Under the pieces are notes generated by a model. That model was not told where the DNA came from and made no database searches. It saw only the letters and a list, made by a program, of their open reading frames with translations. Positions 36,506 through 48,830 of a stretch of DNA of 64,000 nt are shown in pieces. Every line of letters begins with the position of its first letter. The first letter of the stretch is position 1. Origin of the DNA: Leptoclinus maculatus (Eukaryota > Chordata > Actinopteri > Perciformes > Stichaeidae); assembly GCA_032191485.1 (NCBI GenBank), contig JAVDOI010000011.1, positions 15,606,617-15,670,616 of the forward strand, read 5' to 3'. Both the position numbers and the translations under genes were made by a program.

Positions 36506-37158
36506 TTTTATGTGTATAGCGCTCAAAGGCACTTTACATGGTAAAAACAGAAACAATAAAAGCAATAACAATATAAACAAGGTAGAGAGATGACAGTAAC
36601 AAAACAAAACAAAAACATGCATAACTAGCATTACAGGTTAAAAGCAGATTTAAATAGGTGAGTTTTAAGTGCAGTATTGAAAGTGGCGGAGAATGTCTGA
36701 GGTGCTGGGGGAGAGAGTTACAGAGGGAGGGGGGGCGGCAATGGTAGAAGGCCCTGTCTAGGTCCTGTGCTTGAACAGAGTAGGGGGGGGTAAGGAGGTT
36801 GGCGTCGGTGGATCTGAGGTTGCGGGTGGGAGTGTGTGACGTCGGAAAGGTATGAAGGGTCTTGGTTATGAAGGTCTTTGTGGAGGAGGAGCATGAGGAG
36901 AATCTTGAACTGGATTCTTTGCTGTATGGGGAGCCAGTGGAGGTTTTGATGGACTGGGGTGATTTGATGTCTGGTGCCAGAGTGAGAGCAGACGGGCAGC
37001 TGAGTTTTGGATGTATTGTAGTTTGTTGAAGATTTTTGCTGGATGTGCCGTACAGGATGCTGTTGCTGTAGTCCAGTCGAGAGGTGATGAAGGCGTGGAT
37101 GACTGTTTCAGCGGCTGAGGAGGAGAGGGAGGGGCGGAGACGGGCAATGTTCATGGCA
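36474..37158 (-). mobile_element. Broken 3' end of an L2-clade LINE
   Basis: The minus strand holds the C-terminal part of a LINE reverse-transcriptase protein, split over all three frames. One frame (from about 37158) gives MNIARLRPSLS and HAFITSRLDYSNSILYG. A second gives KLQYIQNSAARLL. The first resumes with NLRSTDANLLTPP and PSLCNSLPQHLR. These motifs, in this order, are characteristic of the end of L2-type ORF2 in fish. The reading shifts frame at least twice, so it is non-functional. The 3' UTR ends with TGTAAAGTGCCTTTGAGCGC followed by a tail of ATT repeats (36474-36505), the usual L2 ending. It is heavily 5'-truncated, as is typical of LINE copies. Confidence 0.85.
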
Positions 37159-40100
37159 ACAGTATGGACAATGGCAAGATAAGACCACATGGTAACAAAT
37201 ATGTTTGTCTGTATCTGGCAAAGCATAAACAAACCACGCTTTCTGCAAAATCATACAAATAAAGTATCTCACTTTGCTTTTGTTCTTGAATTGCAGAGAG
37301 CGATTCAACCTCTTTACAATGTGAAGGGAAAAGAATCACATCTTCATTATTTCACAGAGGCAGCACTAGGCTACACAGTGTGGTGTACAAAATAACCTCA
37401 AATGTGCTGTGAAGTGCTCATAACTGCTAAATTCATAAATAGTGCAGAAATAGGCCCCAGCAGGGGGTGACTTGCAATAAGCTATAATAATAGCCAATGT
37501 TTGATAAAAAAAATAGCAATACAGATAACAAAACACATAGATGGAGATTTAGATTATACTATAGAGCCTATTTAATGAAGTGCTCTACATTGCATTATTT
37601 TACTCTGGCGGCCACGTGGAGGCTCTGTTGCACATTCACGTGCGGTAAGCAGAGTTCCTGATGGCGGGCTAATCAAAGTACATATGCATGAACTCTCAGT
37701 GGTGGAAACAGGCCACGGAATCAACATTTTACCCAAAGAAGCAAACTAAGTACCAGGCAACTAAACTTAACAACGATAATGCTGAAGAGGAAGGTGAAAG
37801 GACACTCGGGCTAGCCTTGAAAACAGCTACTCTGCTACTGGCAGTAGCCCAACCTGGGATGTATCAAAAAGGAGATGAGCCATGTCTGAATGGCGCCGTG
37901 TATGGTGTTGAATGCTTCTGCACAGGAAGGCAAAGAACAAACACCCAGTTTAATAAGGTAAGACATTCCACTCTGTTATCGTGTGCGCTGATGTTTACTG
38001 TTGGTTAAATGAGGAGTGCAACAGTGCCAGGCATTAATGCTTTGTAAGCAGTTGGCAGCAGTCTGTGTATTGGCCAAAGTGTGACTTAAAGGTGTCAGTT
38101 ATTAATACAGCATTTCACTGATTAAATCCTGTTCTAATGCACACTGGTGCTTTTAAGAGATGAAGCTTTGCCGACAAACAATGCAACTATTCTCTCTTAT
38201 GTATAGCTGTGTGTGAATATTGAATAATTCCTATTTGTTGCTATATTGCGGTTGGATATAGTGTTTGAAGTGCATGCTAGATATCTTAGATGTGTGGGCA
38301 GACATAACCGCATACCTGCATTGATGAGCAGAGCCGTACATACTGAAGTAGTATTTGACTGTGCTCAGTGCGGCCGTGATCTTTTCAGATCTCACTAATT
38401 TGGCCTTGGGGCAAATTATGCGTAAGTCAGACCTTTTCCAGCTTTTTGTATTTCTGGCATAACAGTCTTTTCGGCGTCAATTATACCTTTATTAAAAGCA
38501 CCTTAAAGGTCAAGGCTGACAACTATTGGAATAACACGGTGTTTAGAACTTGTCTGTCTGTGACTAAATGACTCACATCGTCTAGATGGAGGAGCAGAGC
38601 CTATAGAAAGCCAACAAAACGTCATCAGTAGAGACGCGCTGAAAGCAGTGAAATTGATCGTATAATAAAATGAACAATCGCGTACTTTGGAGGAGTTGTG
38701 CTGTTATTGTTTGAGGCAGGCGTCTCATGCTACATCTCACTCCTGCTATTGTACTTCCAGTAGAAGACATTGACGTGCGCCAGTTGAAATGCATTGTTTG
38801 CTGCTCCAGCCCCTCATCTCTAATTACAAAATGCCAAACTTCATTCTGTCTGGTTCTCTTTCTTGTAGGTTGACAGCTAGTCTGTTCATGCTTCATAGCG
38901 CTTCCCCCTCTCTCTGTCGAGCTATTTCCCCCCTTAGCCTAACCTAATATTGACTGGAATAGGAAATTCAAAGCTGCTGTAAACATTCAAATCTCTGGCA
39001 AGCCAACTTCCAATTTCACAGATACAGGCCTGGGAGTTATTATGGGAAAAACAAACCGCAATCTTGCTGTGCATTGAAGAGAAAAAGACAATACTGTTTG
39101 GATTTCTGTGCAAGGTCTTCCAATCTTGCACACCAAAGAGGCAATATTTTACAGGGCAAGCTAAATCCAAAAAATCTCGTTGATTTGTGTTTTTCTCAAA
39201 AACTCACCGTTTTACGGGTTAATACATATGCCTCTGCAGGGAGTTTGTTGAAAAGTATGGTAATAATTGGCATTTAGGCAGCCAATGTTTACCTCTAAGG
39301 CTTATCTCAGCTGGGGTCAACCCCTTGCCTCACTACAACTTGAGTGATTTTGTACTAGCAGGCCTTGGAAGGGTCAAAAAACCATGTCAACGTGTCTCTC
39401 AGTTTAATTCTATTAAGCAAAGGTTCAAGCTCCAAATTAAAATGCAAATTACCTCCATAATAAAAAGCGAGCGAGAGCACAGGCAGAGATAAGGTACATC
39501 CTTTCCTTTTATTGCCTGCGCTTATGAAGTACAAACCTCTCTTTAATGTAAAACTTAATTTAATTCTGAAGAACAAAGTGTCTCGAAACACATTGTCTCA
39601 CAACAGGTTCTGTCCAGCTTGTGTCATGTTTGAAACAAAAAAGGAGTGATGGCTTCAAAGCGTGTTTTGTGTCTTCTCTCATTTTATTTTTCCTCTGGAG
39701 ATATAGTTTTTGAACTACTTGGACAGTTTCTATGCAATTGTTTTGTTAGAATTAGGTTCAACTACATCTTTAATTCAGATGACATTCATTCATGATGCAT
39801 TTTGTCATTTGGATTTATGTAAAAATACAGAACTTAATCTATCTCATTCAAGGTTTTTGAACAGCACATGGTTGCGCAATGAAATGCAGTCTGTAGTCCC
39901 ATTTTGTAACATAAGAAAAACACAAAAAAATGCAAAAGTATATCATACGGAGGATGAATTTAGGAGACTCGTGGCCTGAGGAAACATACTTCTCTGTTGG
40001 TATGGCAGCTGATACTTATGTATCACTTACCAGACGGCAGCAGGGTGAACAGGAAGTGGCTTGGGTGGGTATCTAAATATGTAATGTGACCTTAAACAGC

Positions 40101-40420
40101 CGAGAGTGACCTGATGATCCTGAGTTTACGCAACTCTCTTCTAAATAACGACAATACAACTGCTTCCTAGTGCAGACGTAATGGTGCTAATGTGAAAATG
40201 GATTAGTCGAACTCTTAAACCTGCGTCTCAGTAATGTAGGCTGTCTATTTTGGTGACATATGTCGTGTTTAGTTGTCATATTGTGAGCAGTCTTCCGTCA
40301 CCGCGTTCTGCCTCCTCGGGTTCCCCTGCAGCGCTCTCTCAGTGAGAGCACTGTACCTTCTGGACACATGTTACCAAGTATATGAGGTGAATGTCAGCAT
40401 CAAGGAGATAACAGCTTGAC

Positions 40421-40510
40421 GTCTCGCTGCTCTGTTATCGCCGCGCGGCGCTCCAGAGCAGCACAGCTGCAGGAGCAGAAGTCTTATCGGTGGCAGAGTT
40501 GAGGTGAGAG
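40421..40510 (+). promoter_or_regulatory. CpG-rich patch with a donor-like end
   Basis: About eight CpG lie in the first 35 bases, including a 12-bp palindrome CGCCGCGCGGCG (40439-40450). The patch ends at TTGAG|GTGAGAG (donor GT at 40504). It could be a small non-coding first exon or regulatory element. No downstream exon was found, so this stays tentative. Confidence 0.2.
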
Positions 40511-40559
40511 AGAGAGCGGCAGAAGGATGAGGCTTGAAAAACCTATGAGCCCTTCAAGG

Positions 40560-40576
40560 CCCCCCCCCCCCCCCCC
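40560..40576. repeat. C homopolymer (17 C)
   Basis: Uninterrupted run of 17 C, one of several very long G/C runs in the window. Confidence 0.94.
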
Positions 40577-42281
40577 AGCGACGCCCTCTGACTCCCCCAC
40601 GCGCAGATAGTATGACTAATATTCTGCAGGCGACACCTTTGCATTTCTATAAGGAAAAAAACAGTGACATAAACTGAGCTCTTTAGTCACCCAAGGACGA
40701 TTAGCACGGTGCCCTACGACACAGAAGGTGACGCGGACTCTTTTGACGGCTCAGCGCATACAAATCAGGGCTTTTACTGTGCTTAGGTAGACAAACTGTA
40801 AGCCGCAATTATAGGTCAGCTCAAATCTGTGAGCGGGAAAATAATTAAAGTAAATTAAAACAGAAGAAAACATGCCGCGCATAAACAGAGAGGAGCCCTG
40901 TGTGAGATGCAGAAAAGAGATTCACGGACTGTGTCGGTGTCTTTGATAGCATCGCCCGGTTATCTTACACACACACAAGACAGCATTGCATATTATTCAC
41001 AGTCGCAGTAAGTTGTTAAAGAAAACAATCCAGTATAGGTGAGCTGATACGAGCGGTGCATTTACAATGAATATGTTTAGTGTTACGAATGAACATGTGG
41101 TAAATGCCCACAGGCTATTCTTCATCTTTCTCCTGGATACATTACTTTAGCTGAGCGCTAAACAATACATAATACATGGGTAACTCTTGTACTTTGAAGT
41201 GTTTCGGCCTATATCGAGGCCACGCGCACTTGCAGCTGTTGCACGTCATGAGCTATGTGAAATGACAGGGAATTATTTCTGCATTGCTTGGTGCTGCATT
41301 GCCTCGCTCCTTTTCAGCTAATGCTGTGTGTACTCTGCACCAGTGTATCAGAAAAAAAGTCATTTTCTGCGAGGGAAAGATGCAAAGTGCACACTTTAGT
41401 GTGATGAGAATTTGTCTTCCATCGGGTATTTCGGCTCAAGCTGAGATGAGGTGCGGGCGACAGACGTCTAGTGACCTCACCTCTTTCTGACTCCACACCC
41501 CCAGGTTTTTGTCTTCATTTTCAAACTCAACAACGCTGACTCACGAGACATCACTTAATGTAATTTAGCAGATTTGACGCAGCTTCCTCTGTTTGCTGCA
41601 AAAAGGCGTTGCGCAACTTTTTCCATATGCAGTTGTATTCTATCTGTAAGCTGGATATCCGTAAACATGCTTTGATGTGTAACATTGGTGCCTTTAGTGG
41701 CCTTACAATAATATTGACCAAATTAGCCAGATGCCACACAAGTATACGTACTGTAATATACTAAAATATTTTGTCCTTTTAGCTTCATTCAAATAAGGGA
41801 CTTATTATCATAAACTTACTTTTCTTCTCACATTAAAGAATAATAGAATTCTTTCAAATCTGGATTTGGGAGGGAAGTAATTTCTATTAAAGCATATTTT
41901 CTAATACATTCTAAGTCATTCCATTCAGTTGATGTTATGAATTACGACGTATAAAACGATTAGATTGATCCAAATCACCTCAGGGATTTTTTTCTGAATG
42001 AGATCAAGCTCTCTGCTGCGGCGTTAACTTCACCACCACACAACCCTCCTGTTCATTCTCCAGCATTCATTATGAAAGGCTCGGGGAAGTGCTCGCTCAT
42101 GGGGTTTCTGGTGTTACACAAGTGACTGTGCAGACATTGAGGGCGAGCCAAAAATTAATCGGCACAATTAATTACAAGAGCCATATGGTCAGCAGTGTCT
42201 CGGTGCCATTTCCAGTTAGACTGCTTGGGAGGTGCTAAGAGGCCTGCTGACATTTGCACAAAGTCCCTGAATCCAGCAGGA

Positions 42282-42290
<9 letters not shown>

Positions 42291-42315
<25 letters not shown>
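42291..42315. repeat. (CA)n microsatellite
   Basis: Twelve CA units after a short CT run. Confidence 0.95.
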
Positions 42316-43656
42316 ATAGTGTTGTACAGATCAGGATAGATCAGATACACTGTATCTTCCAACTGCAGTGTTGCTATATTCCATTGTTTCTCATTTTCAG
42401 CAAATACCCTCCAACACTCATTCACCATTCAGACCTGATGTTGAATGCAGGATTTAAAAACCGTGCCGAGCACCCAGAAAGAGACGAGTCATCAGGGACC
42501 AGACTTCACATGATTGTTCCTCTCCTCCATCTAGCCACAGCGCTTGAGTACGTATGGGAAGGAAATTGAAGTCAATACCATCAGAGAAGATTCAAGAGCT
42601 TCCATAAATTAAAATGACAGGTGATCGCACGCCGTTATGAACGACAAAAGCAGAGGATGGCACCAACACACTCCTCAGAAATTAAATGGATATTGTCCCA
42701 CCTGCCAAGGGCTGTGTGAGTCACGGCAGACACTGGTTACATGGCGAGTGTACTTCAGGCACACACAGGCTGTATTAATCATGCATACATTGCCATGGGG
42801 GGGAGTGTATGGAGTTTTAAGCTGAACTCGGTATCTTCCCGCTGATAAACACTTTGCTTGGCCAGAGGTGCAACATGTAGGAAATTCAGAATAAACATAA
42901 GCTGCAGAGTTGTTCAAGTATCAAGCACGCATTTGCAAATGCTCACCGAATGTGCTGTAGTGAAGCATAATGGTTAATCAGTGAGGGTATTATGTCCGCA
43001 GTGGTGCTTCTCCTGAATTACCCACATTTTATGATTAACAACTATGGACTTTTTTTTTAGCAAGCAAGAGAGACTTTGAAATAATAATTTAAAAAAATAA
43101 GGTTAAATGTGATATTGATGATGTAGATTTAAATTCTACGATCTAAGCCATTTTATGGCTGAAATCCACAATGATAATTATAGTAAACATAGGTGTTATC
43201 GTTGTTTTCATTGCGGCTGCTATTTTCTTTTCTATTTCACTTCTCCGAGTCAAAGAGTGATGAGATCCTCGTGTTCAGCGTTGACAGTGTTGGCTCTCAT
43301 TTATCAGTTAGTCAGCATGGAGCACTCAACGTTGAAATGAATCAGGCCTGTGGGGTCTGTTAACGTGAACTTTACATTCTCACTGCTCAAATAGTTTTAG
43401 TATTCATGCCCATACTCCGTCGTTACCTTAGGATGGATGTTGCCCATTGTTTACAGTGACAGAGGCAGAGAGAATGCGCCGAGGGAATTTGAATCACTGT
43501 GATAGGAAATATGAAATATAGCAGCGAGTTCTGACACGCTGTCTTTTCTGTGATTATGCATTGCCATTGTGTCTTTTGCAGTAAGCATGTTTTCATGAAC
43601 TGTAACACTAGCTTTAAGTAAATTATTCATTCAGGTGCTTTGTTAAGGCACACAAT

Positions 43657-43658
<2 letters not shown>

Positions 43659-43717
<59 letters not shown>
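43659..43717. repeat. (GT)n microsatellite, about 29 units
   Basis: Uninterrupted GT dinucleotides. Confidence 0.97.
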
Positions 43718-43718
<1 letters not shown>

Positions 43719-44030
43719 CCATGTGTGCAAAAGATGAGTGAACGCTAGGATCCTGTTTAATGAACCGATTGTAGATTTTAGACTGACATGTTAGACAGCA
43801 TTCCCCAAAACAATTGATAGAATAACTGTGAAGAAAACAGCGTTTAATTGCTCCAGTGGAGCTCCAGAAACTTGGAGAATCTATGATTCAGGAGCGCTGA
43901 AGACACTTTATGTGCTTTGTATAGGAACAGCTATAGCTGAGATCAAATGCTCGAGGGAAGTTTAGCTGTTTTTTACTGATATTTTTTATACATCTAACCC
44001 CTTGGTAGACGATCGAGGGAGGTCATCACG

Positions 44031-44065
44031 CTGTGGTCGCACTGGGCGGCTTCCAGGTGTGAGTG
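44031..44065 (+). repeat. Diverged repeat segment, copy A
   Basis: Starts CTGTGGTCGCACTGGGCGGC. It matches 45231-45265 at 27 of 35 bases, with seven of the eight differences being transitions. Probably a remnant of a dispersed element. Confidence 0.4.
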
Positions 44066-45230
44066 CCGAGTAACTGCTGCTGAGTGCGCTGGAAAAAAAA
44101 TAATAACGATCCCCATCCCCATCTCCGTCCAGCATGTTTTACACGATGCCGCATTATGTTCAGTGAGCATCCAGTGCCAACATTTGCACTGATGGCTATA
44201 ACATCAAGACAGCGTGTACAAACTCGGGATGCCGCGTCTCTGATTTTCCGAAGCAAACAAGTATTTAGATAAGTTGTTTGTTGTTTGTTGGTAATCGTGC
44301 TGAACAATAATTGAATGGTTTGACCATCTGTATCGTCTCTAGCCTGATGCCATCAGTAAAAAGAGGTGTATGAGGTTAAGTCATAATCTGTGTTTTTCCT
44401 ATTCCAAATCAATTCCTTGGAAATTCATTAGTATCTGTTTTATTCACACTAGGGAAGGCATTTCTGAATAGTGTGTTGCTTTTGTTCAGGACATTATTGC
44501 ACACACACACACACATGCATTTTTATCTACAGTGCAGTTAAATAAACTATAAATTAAGTTAATCCATCATCAAAGAAGAAACGTGTTCACTCTGATTGCA
44601 GCACTGGTGTGCTGATCTTTAGTAGCTACCACCCCTCGTGTCTTATTCTAGCTTGCTGTGGAAATAGTCCAACCAGATGAGGACTTGTCAGACCAGATCC
44701 AAATGTGCTTGATTTTCCGTGCAGTGATTGACAACAGCTCCTAATGCCCCGGGATATTCTGTCTCCCCACCGTTCCAGAGAGATAGGATTGAATGACGGC
44801 TTTTCTCCCTCTTCAACAGCATTTTACTTATTAATCACATTGAGAGTATGAACCGTGAAATGAAAGCCATCCCGCTAAACTACTCCGGCCTTGACTAAAT
44901 AAATGGTCCTCCAAGGGAAATAACTTTTCACGGGATTGGTTTGGTGGCAATATTCCGAGACTATGCAAAATACCCCAAATATGCTGTAAATCAAACGCTG
45001 ACATAAACCTCGAAGAGAATTAAACAAGCGGCTTCTTTTGCACTGACAAACTTTAGATTACTCGAGATAATAAGAAGTAACCAAAAATAATCAAAATAAG
45101 CTTTGACTATTAGTCATGCTGTGCACATTAAACTAATGCTTTTTTTAAAACTTGTTTTAAACATATAACAAATAAATTACATTTTTACTCACATACTGGT
45201 GGTAACCTAAAGGTCGTAGAAGGTTACAGA
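44066..45230. other. Non-coding, no gene recognised
   Basis: No gene found between the two repeat segments. A short CA run is present at 44500-44515. Confidence 0.5.
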
Positions 45231-45265
45231 CTGTGGTTGTACTGAGCATCTTCTAGGTGCGAATG
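45231..45265 (+). repeat. Diverged repeat segment, copy B
   Basis: Starts CTGTGGTTGTACTGAGCATC. It aligns with 44031-44065, with the C-to-T and G-to-A pattern expected of CpG decay. Confidence 0.4.
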
Positions 45266-48200
45266 TGATCAGGGCGTTCCTGGAATAGAAAGGCTACCTC
45301 TCAGTGAAACTTCACTGACGCACTAAACAAAGGTAACAGTGTATGAGACAAAGTGGAATTTATATAATGTAGTACGGGTTTCAAAGCAGCTCGCCCAACT
45401 CTCTCTGAAAACCACATTTACGACAACGTAAATACAGTAAGGACTAATACTGAGCAGTGTTTGGCATCAGCGTCGCCATACTGTGTGAAAATGAAGTCAG
45501 TTGCATCTTTTGATTCATTTAAATGAGCTCAATGAACTGTGAAAAAATGTTAATTCTCTTCACGGGCGCCTTTTGTGTTCCACATCCCTAAGGAGATGGC
45601 AGGAATACATTGCAGAAGTTGGACCAACTTGGTTCAAATTCAAAAGTGATGTCACTCTCCGGGGCACGGTGAAGTCTTTCCTTATTCTAGGTGAGCTTCA
45701 CTGATCCTGACATGGGTCCCTGGGTCCAACATAAAGGTAGACGCTGCCCGTTGAGCACTTTGTGAGTTTTGGACACTAACAACAACATAGAAATGCATGC
45801 TCTATACATTTAACAAAGACCGCACTTGTGTCAACTATTTACATATGCATACTGCCTGATTGACCCTTCGTTAAGTCCCGCCCCTGGAACGCGGGAAAGA
45901 GGTTGGAAGGAGATACACGTTTCTAAAACTATCTTTTTCTAACTAAAAAGCAAACATTTAACAGAGTAACATCATTAGCTAGCGTTAGCACTTCTATGCT
46001 ACGCTAGCTGCTGAAGGTACACTGAATGTACACAAATGCTGCTTTTGCTTTTAAACGATTGTAGCAGTGAATAAAGACCTACCCGGCTTTACAGGAACAG
46101 TGTTGCTCCTTCATTGATTTGTCGTCCGTCTCAATCTCCAGGTGATGTGGTGGTTCACGTTTACACTGTGATCTGTAGCTTTAGCTTCTATCTTTATCTT
46201 TTCAACCAGTTCTGAATATAATCGTCAAAGGCATATTATGGACCCTTCTGTCCGCTTCTCTCTGAAATCACTTTTTTTGTTTTGTATTAATGCATTTATT
46301 GATATAGATGCAGGGAGTGCAGTTAGTGACAGTGTGGGCTCCATGATAGCTCTGACAGCTTGACGGAGTAGCGGGGGGGCTTAGCAAAGGATCAATTGGG
46401 GTGCTAGTTCTGAAGCTAAAAAAAGCCTCGGCCATGAAGTACATCACAATATGTTGTGCATGCAAGTTTATCTCACTGTACGTTAAACTTCATAAACACC
46501 AAACACTGCTAGTTTCATGTTATCCACGTCTAACAAAATGATGTTATAGACCCATAGTGGCTTTATTCACGCTTTCCTCCCACTCCATACATGGCACATA
46601 GTTTTTAACAGAGGATCAAAGACTTCTTCCCTATCACGAGATACAAAGTGTCATATTCGCCCCCTGGTATTCGTGGACATTGTTATGCACAAATTGTTTA
46701 AGCTGTGATTATAAACTATGCAAGTTCACGATCAACTCTGACATCTATAATTATCATTATATAAACCATCAAAGAAAATGTGACTCTTCTAGGACCTTTC
46801 ATCATTTAGTTCAAAGAAAGCATGTCAGCCATTCTTGATATGTCTTCCACTTTATCTGATGGCTCCGTTTGTAAGAGGCTTTAAAGCTATGTAAAACTCA
46901 CTTGAGTGATAATGACACTGCTTCTCACTCACGGTTCTTTTCTCGTCACAGTCTTCTGTTGTATAGATAAATCAAGAATATCAAAGTCTGTAACCTACAA
47001 GGACAGTGAAGTCATTAAAGCTGCACGGAGCAACATAAAAGCTTGAGGGTGAATCCAAGCATTTGTTTTACCGATAAATATGGGTAGAGCATTTTGTTAG
47101 TTACAGTGATTGATGATCATCATTTTCAGTTTGTATAAAAGGCCATCATGAATATGAAAATGAGTTTGATTACAGTTACCAGGTACACCTGAGACAGTTA
47201 TGCTACTATGTGCTTTGGTCACTTGAAAAAACCCTTTAAGAGTCTCGCTAATTGAATTCATTAGACAAAAAGAAAAAAAAGGAGCTATTTGGTGTTATGA
47301 AGCATTTTTCTATTGTCCCACCATCTGAATTGATGACCAGTGCTCTTCTCCTACTTGGCATTGCGCGTCACACTTGCACTTGCAGTACCCAAGCTGAAGC
47401 CCTGTGCAACAACATCTCCCACACCAGATCCCAAACCTGATAGTGGGTCAGGATACGTTAGACTCGGGCTGGGAACCAAAACTCTCGTCGTGACAATCGA
47501 ACAAAAGGTCAGGAAGTTTGGCAATTTATGTGAAAGGCCACAGACAGTTTTCAAGTATAGTTATATGGTGCTCTCGAAGCGTATAAGAGTAGATCAACAG
47601 ACGAAGGGATCACCATTGAGCCTCATTCAGTCTAAATTTGAATACGTTTTAGAGGCATGTTTGAAATGCTCTCACAGACTACTGTAGACTTTCAAATTCA
47701 AATACAATAAATGTACCTCGATTTGCATAAAACAATATAGTTATGGCTATTACATTTTGCAGGAAAAACAGCTGGAAATAATTTGTAAGTCATTCATTTT
47801 TTTTTGGGACAGTTTCCTTTAATGGAAAAAAAGACAAATTACCTTTGTCAGAATATTAATTGAGATTCATACCTTTAGGTACGTTTGACTGCAGCAGTCC
47901 TGGTGAATGTACATCAGGAAGGCGTTCAGGAGGCCGTTAGAGGAGTCTCAGGTTTGTGCTCTTTCAGACTCCTGTCGCTGAGGATGAGAGGGGAGTCATG
48001 CGGCGCGGTCTTTGACGAGGCAGGGCATTGATGAAGGAAACAGCAGGGGCCACACACTCTTCGTCCCATCTCCATGGTGCAACATATTAAACTCTCATTT
48101 ACTGACAAAAGACATTCAGCCCTGCTGTTAGTCACACTCGTGCTACAACAAGTAGTGGCAGAATGAGAGATCGCCTCTCTCTGTCTTAATCACCGTTCAG

Positions 48201-48289
48201 CATATCGACTCTCTACTTTAAGCTTTTTAGACGGCTTGAAACCTCAAATATTAGACGCTTAAAGGTCATAACATATCACAAAATACTTA
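45266..48289. other. Non-coding, no gene recognised
   Basis: The part from about 45860 to 46680, with AAGTCCCGCCCCTGG near 45880 and GTTAGC/GCTAGC words, has the look of an old dispersed element. No termini or duplication could be identified. A 115-codon frame at 47340-47687 has no recognisable domain. Confidence 0.45.
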
Positions 48290-48830
48290 CTTGACGTTTA
48301 CTACAATTTGAGTTGTTCTGATACTGATACAAGTATTGGAAATGTTCCAGATATAGTCTAAAAGTCTGGATTGGGTATCTGTGAGTACTTGAGTCTATGC
48401 ACCGATCCAATCAACTAATTCACTGCACACGTCACTCACTACCTATGTATGCTCGAACGGTACTGCACATGTGCAAACTAGTACTACACACATTGCATCA
48501 CATTACAGTCATTTTAGCAGACTTACAATTCAGATTCTATCACATTTCTACACCGTAGGCACAGCTAAGTGTCTTGCTCAAGGACACATCGACATGCGAC
48601 TAGCGGAACCGTCGATCCTCTGATTGAAGGACGGCCCTGCTCTCCACTTGGCCACAGTCGCCCCACACATGGTTAAACAATATTGTGTAGCTCTACTCAG
48701 TAAAAATGAGTCTTGGGGCGAAGGTAAGTTATAGCTATCGTGATGTGTGCAATGCTATATTGTAAAAAGAAATGTACCTATGCAAGAAACTTTAAAAAAT
48801 ATATATATAGTTTTTAAAATATATATTGGA
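48290..48830 (+). mobile_element. Dispersed fish repeat hosting a SINE
   Basis: Contains GATACTGATACAAGTATTGG and GGATTGGGTATCTGTGAGTA, then CTATGCACCGATCCAATCA, all recalled from a common fish repeat. It is interrupted by the SINE at 48494-48663 and appears to continue with TGTGTAGCTCTACTCAGTAA. It has no coding capacity. The outer limits are uncertain. Confidence 0.45.
48494..48663 (-). mobile_element. tRNA-derived SINE, nested in another repeat
   Basis: On the minus strand the head carries TGGCCAAGTGG, an exact match to the tRNA A-box consensus TGGCNNAGTGG, followed by GAGCAGGGCCGTCC and a decayed B-box. The body has GTGTCCTTGAGCAAGACACT. The tail has TTGTAAGTC and TCTGCTAAAATGACTGTAAT, the recalled fish SINE ending, with its middle (CTTTGGATAAAAGCG) deleted, and TGATGCAATG-like repeats. 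A 7-bp direct repeat, CACACAT (48487-48493 and 48664-48670), flanks it as a likely target-site duplication. Confidence 0.75.

Larger units (their letters stand above)
37159..44020. other. Non-coding, no confirmed gene
   Basis: Contains a 106-codon frame at 37688-38008 (plus) that runs into a strong donor-like AAG|GTAAGA at 37957 but matches nothing known. It also has a CpG-rich patch near 40420-40520, a 17-C run at 40560-40576, and two microsatellites (42291-42315, 43659-43717). No family was recognised in the rest. Confidence 0.5.

Noticed and set aside
42195..42569. 124-codon plus-strand open frame
   Set aside because: It runs through a CA microsatellite that is stop-free by nature.
45860..46680. 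Possible old DNA transposon with AAGTCCCGCCCC and GCTAGC words
   Set aside because: No inverted ends or target duplication could be identified, so it is mentioned only as background.
48721..48735. Strong splice donor GAAG|GTAAGT
   Set aside because: Lies within a dispersed repeat and has no open exon before it.
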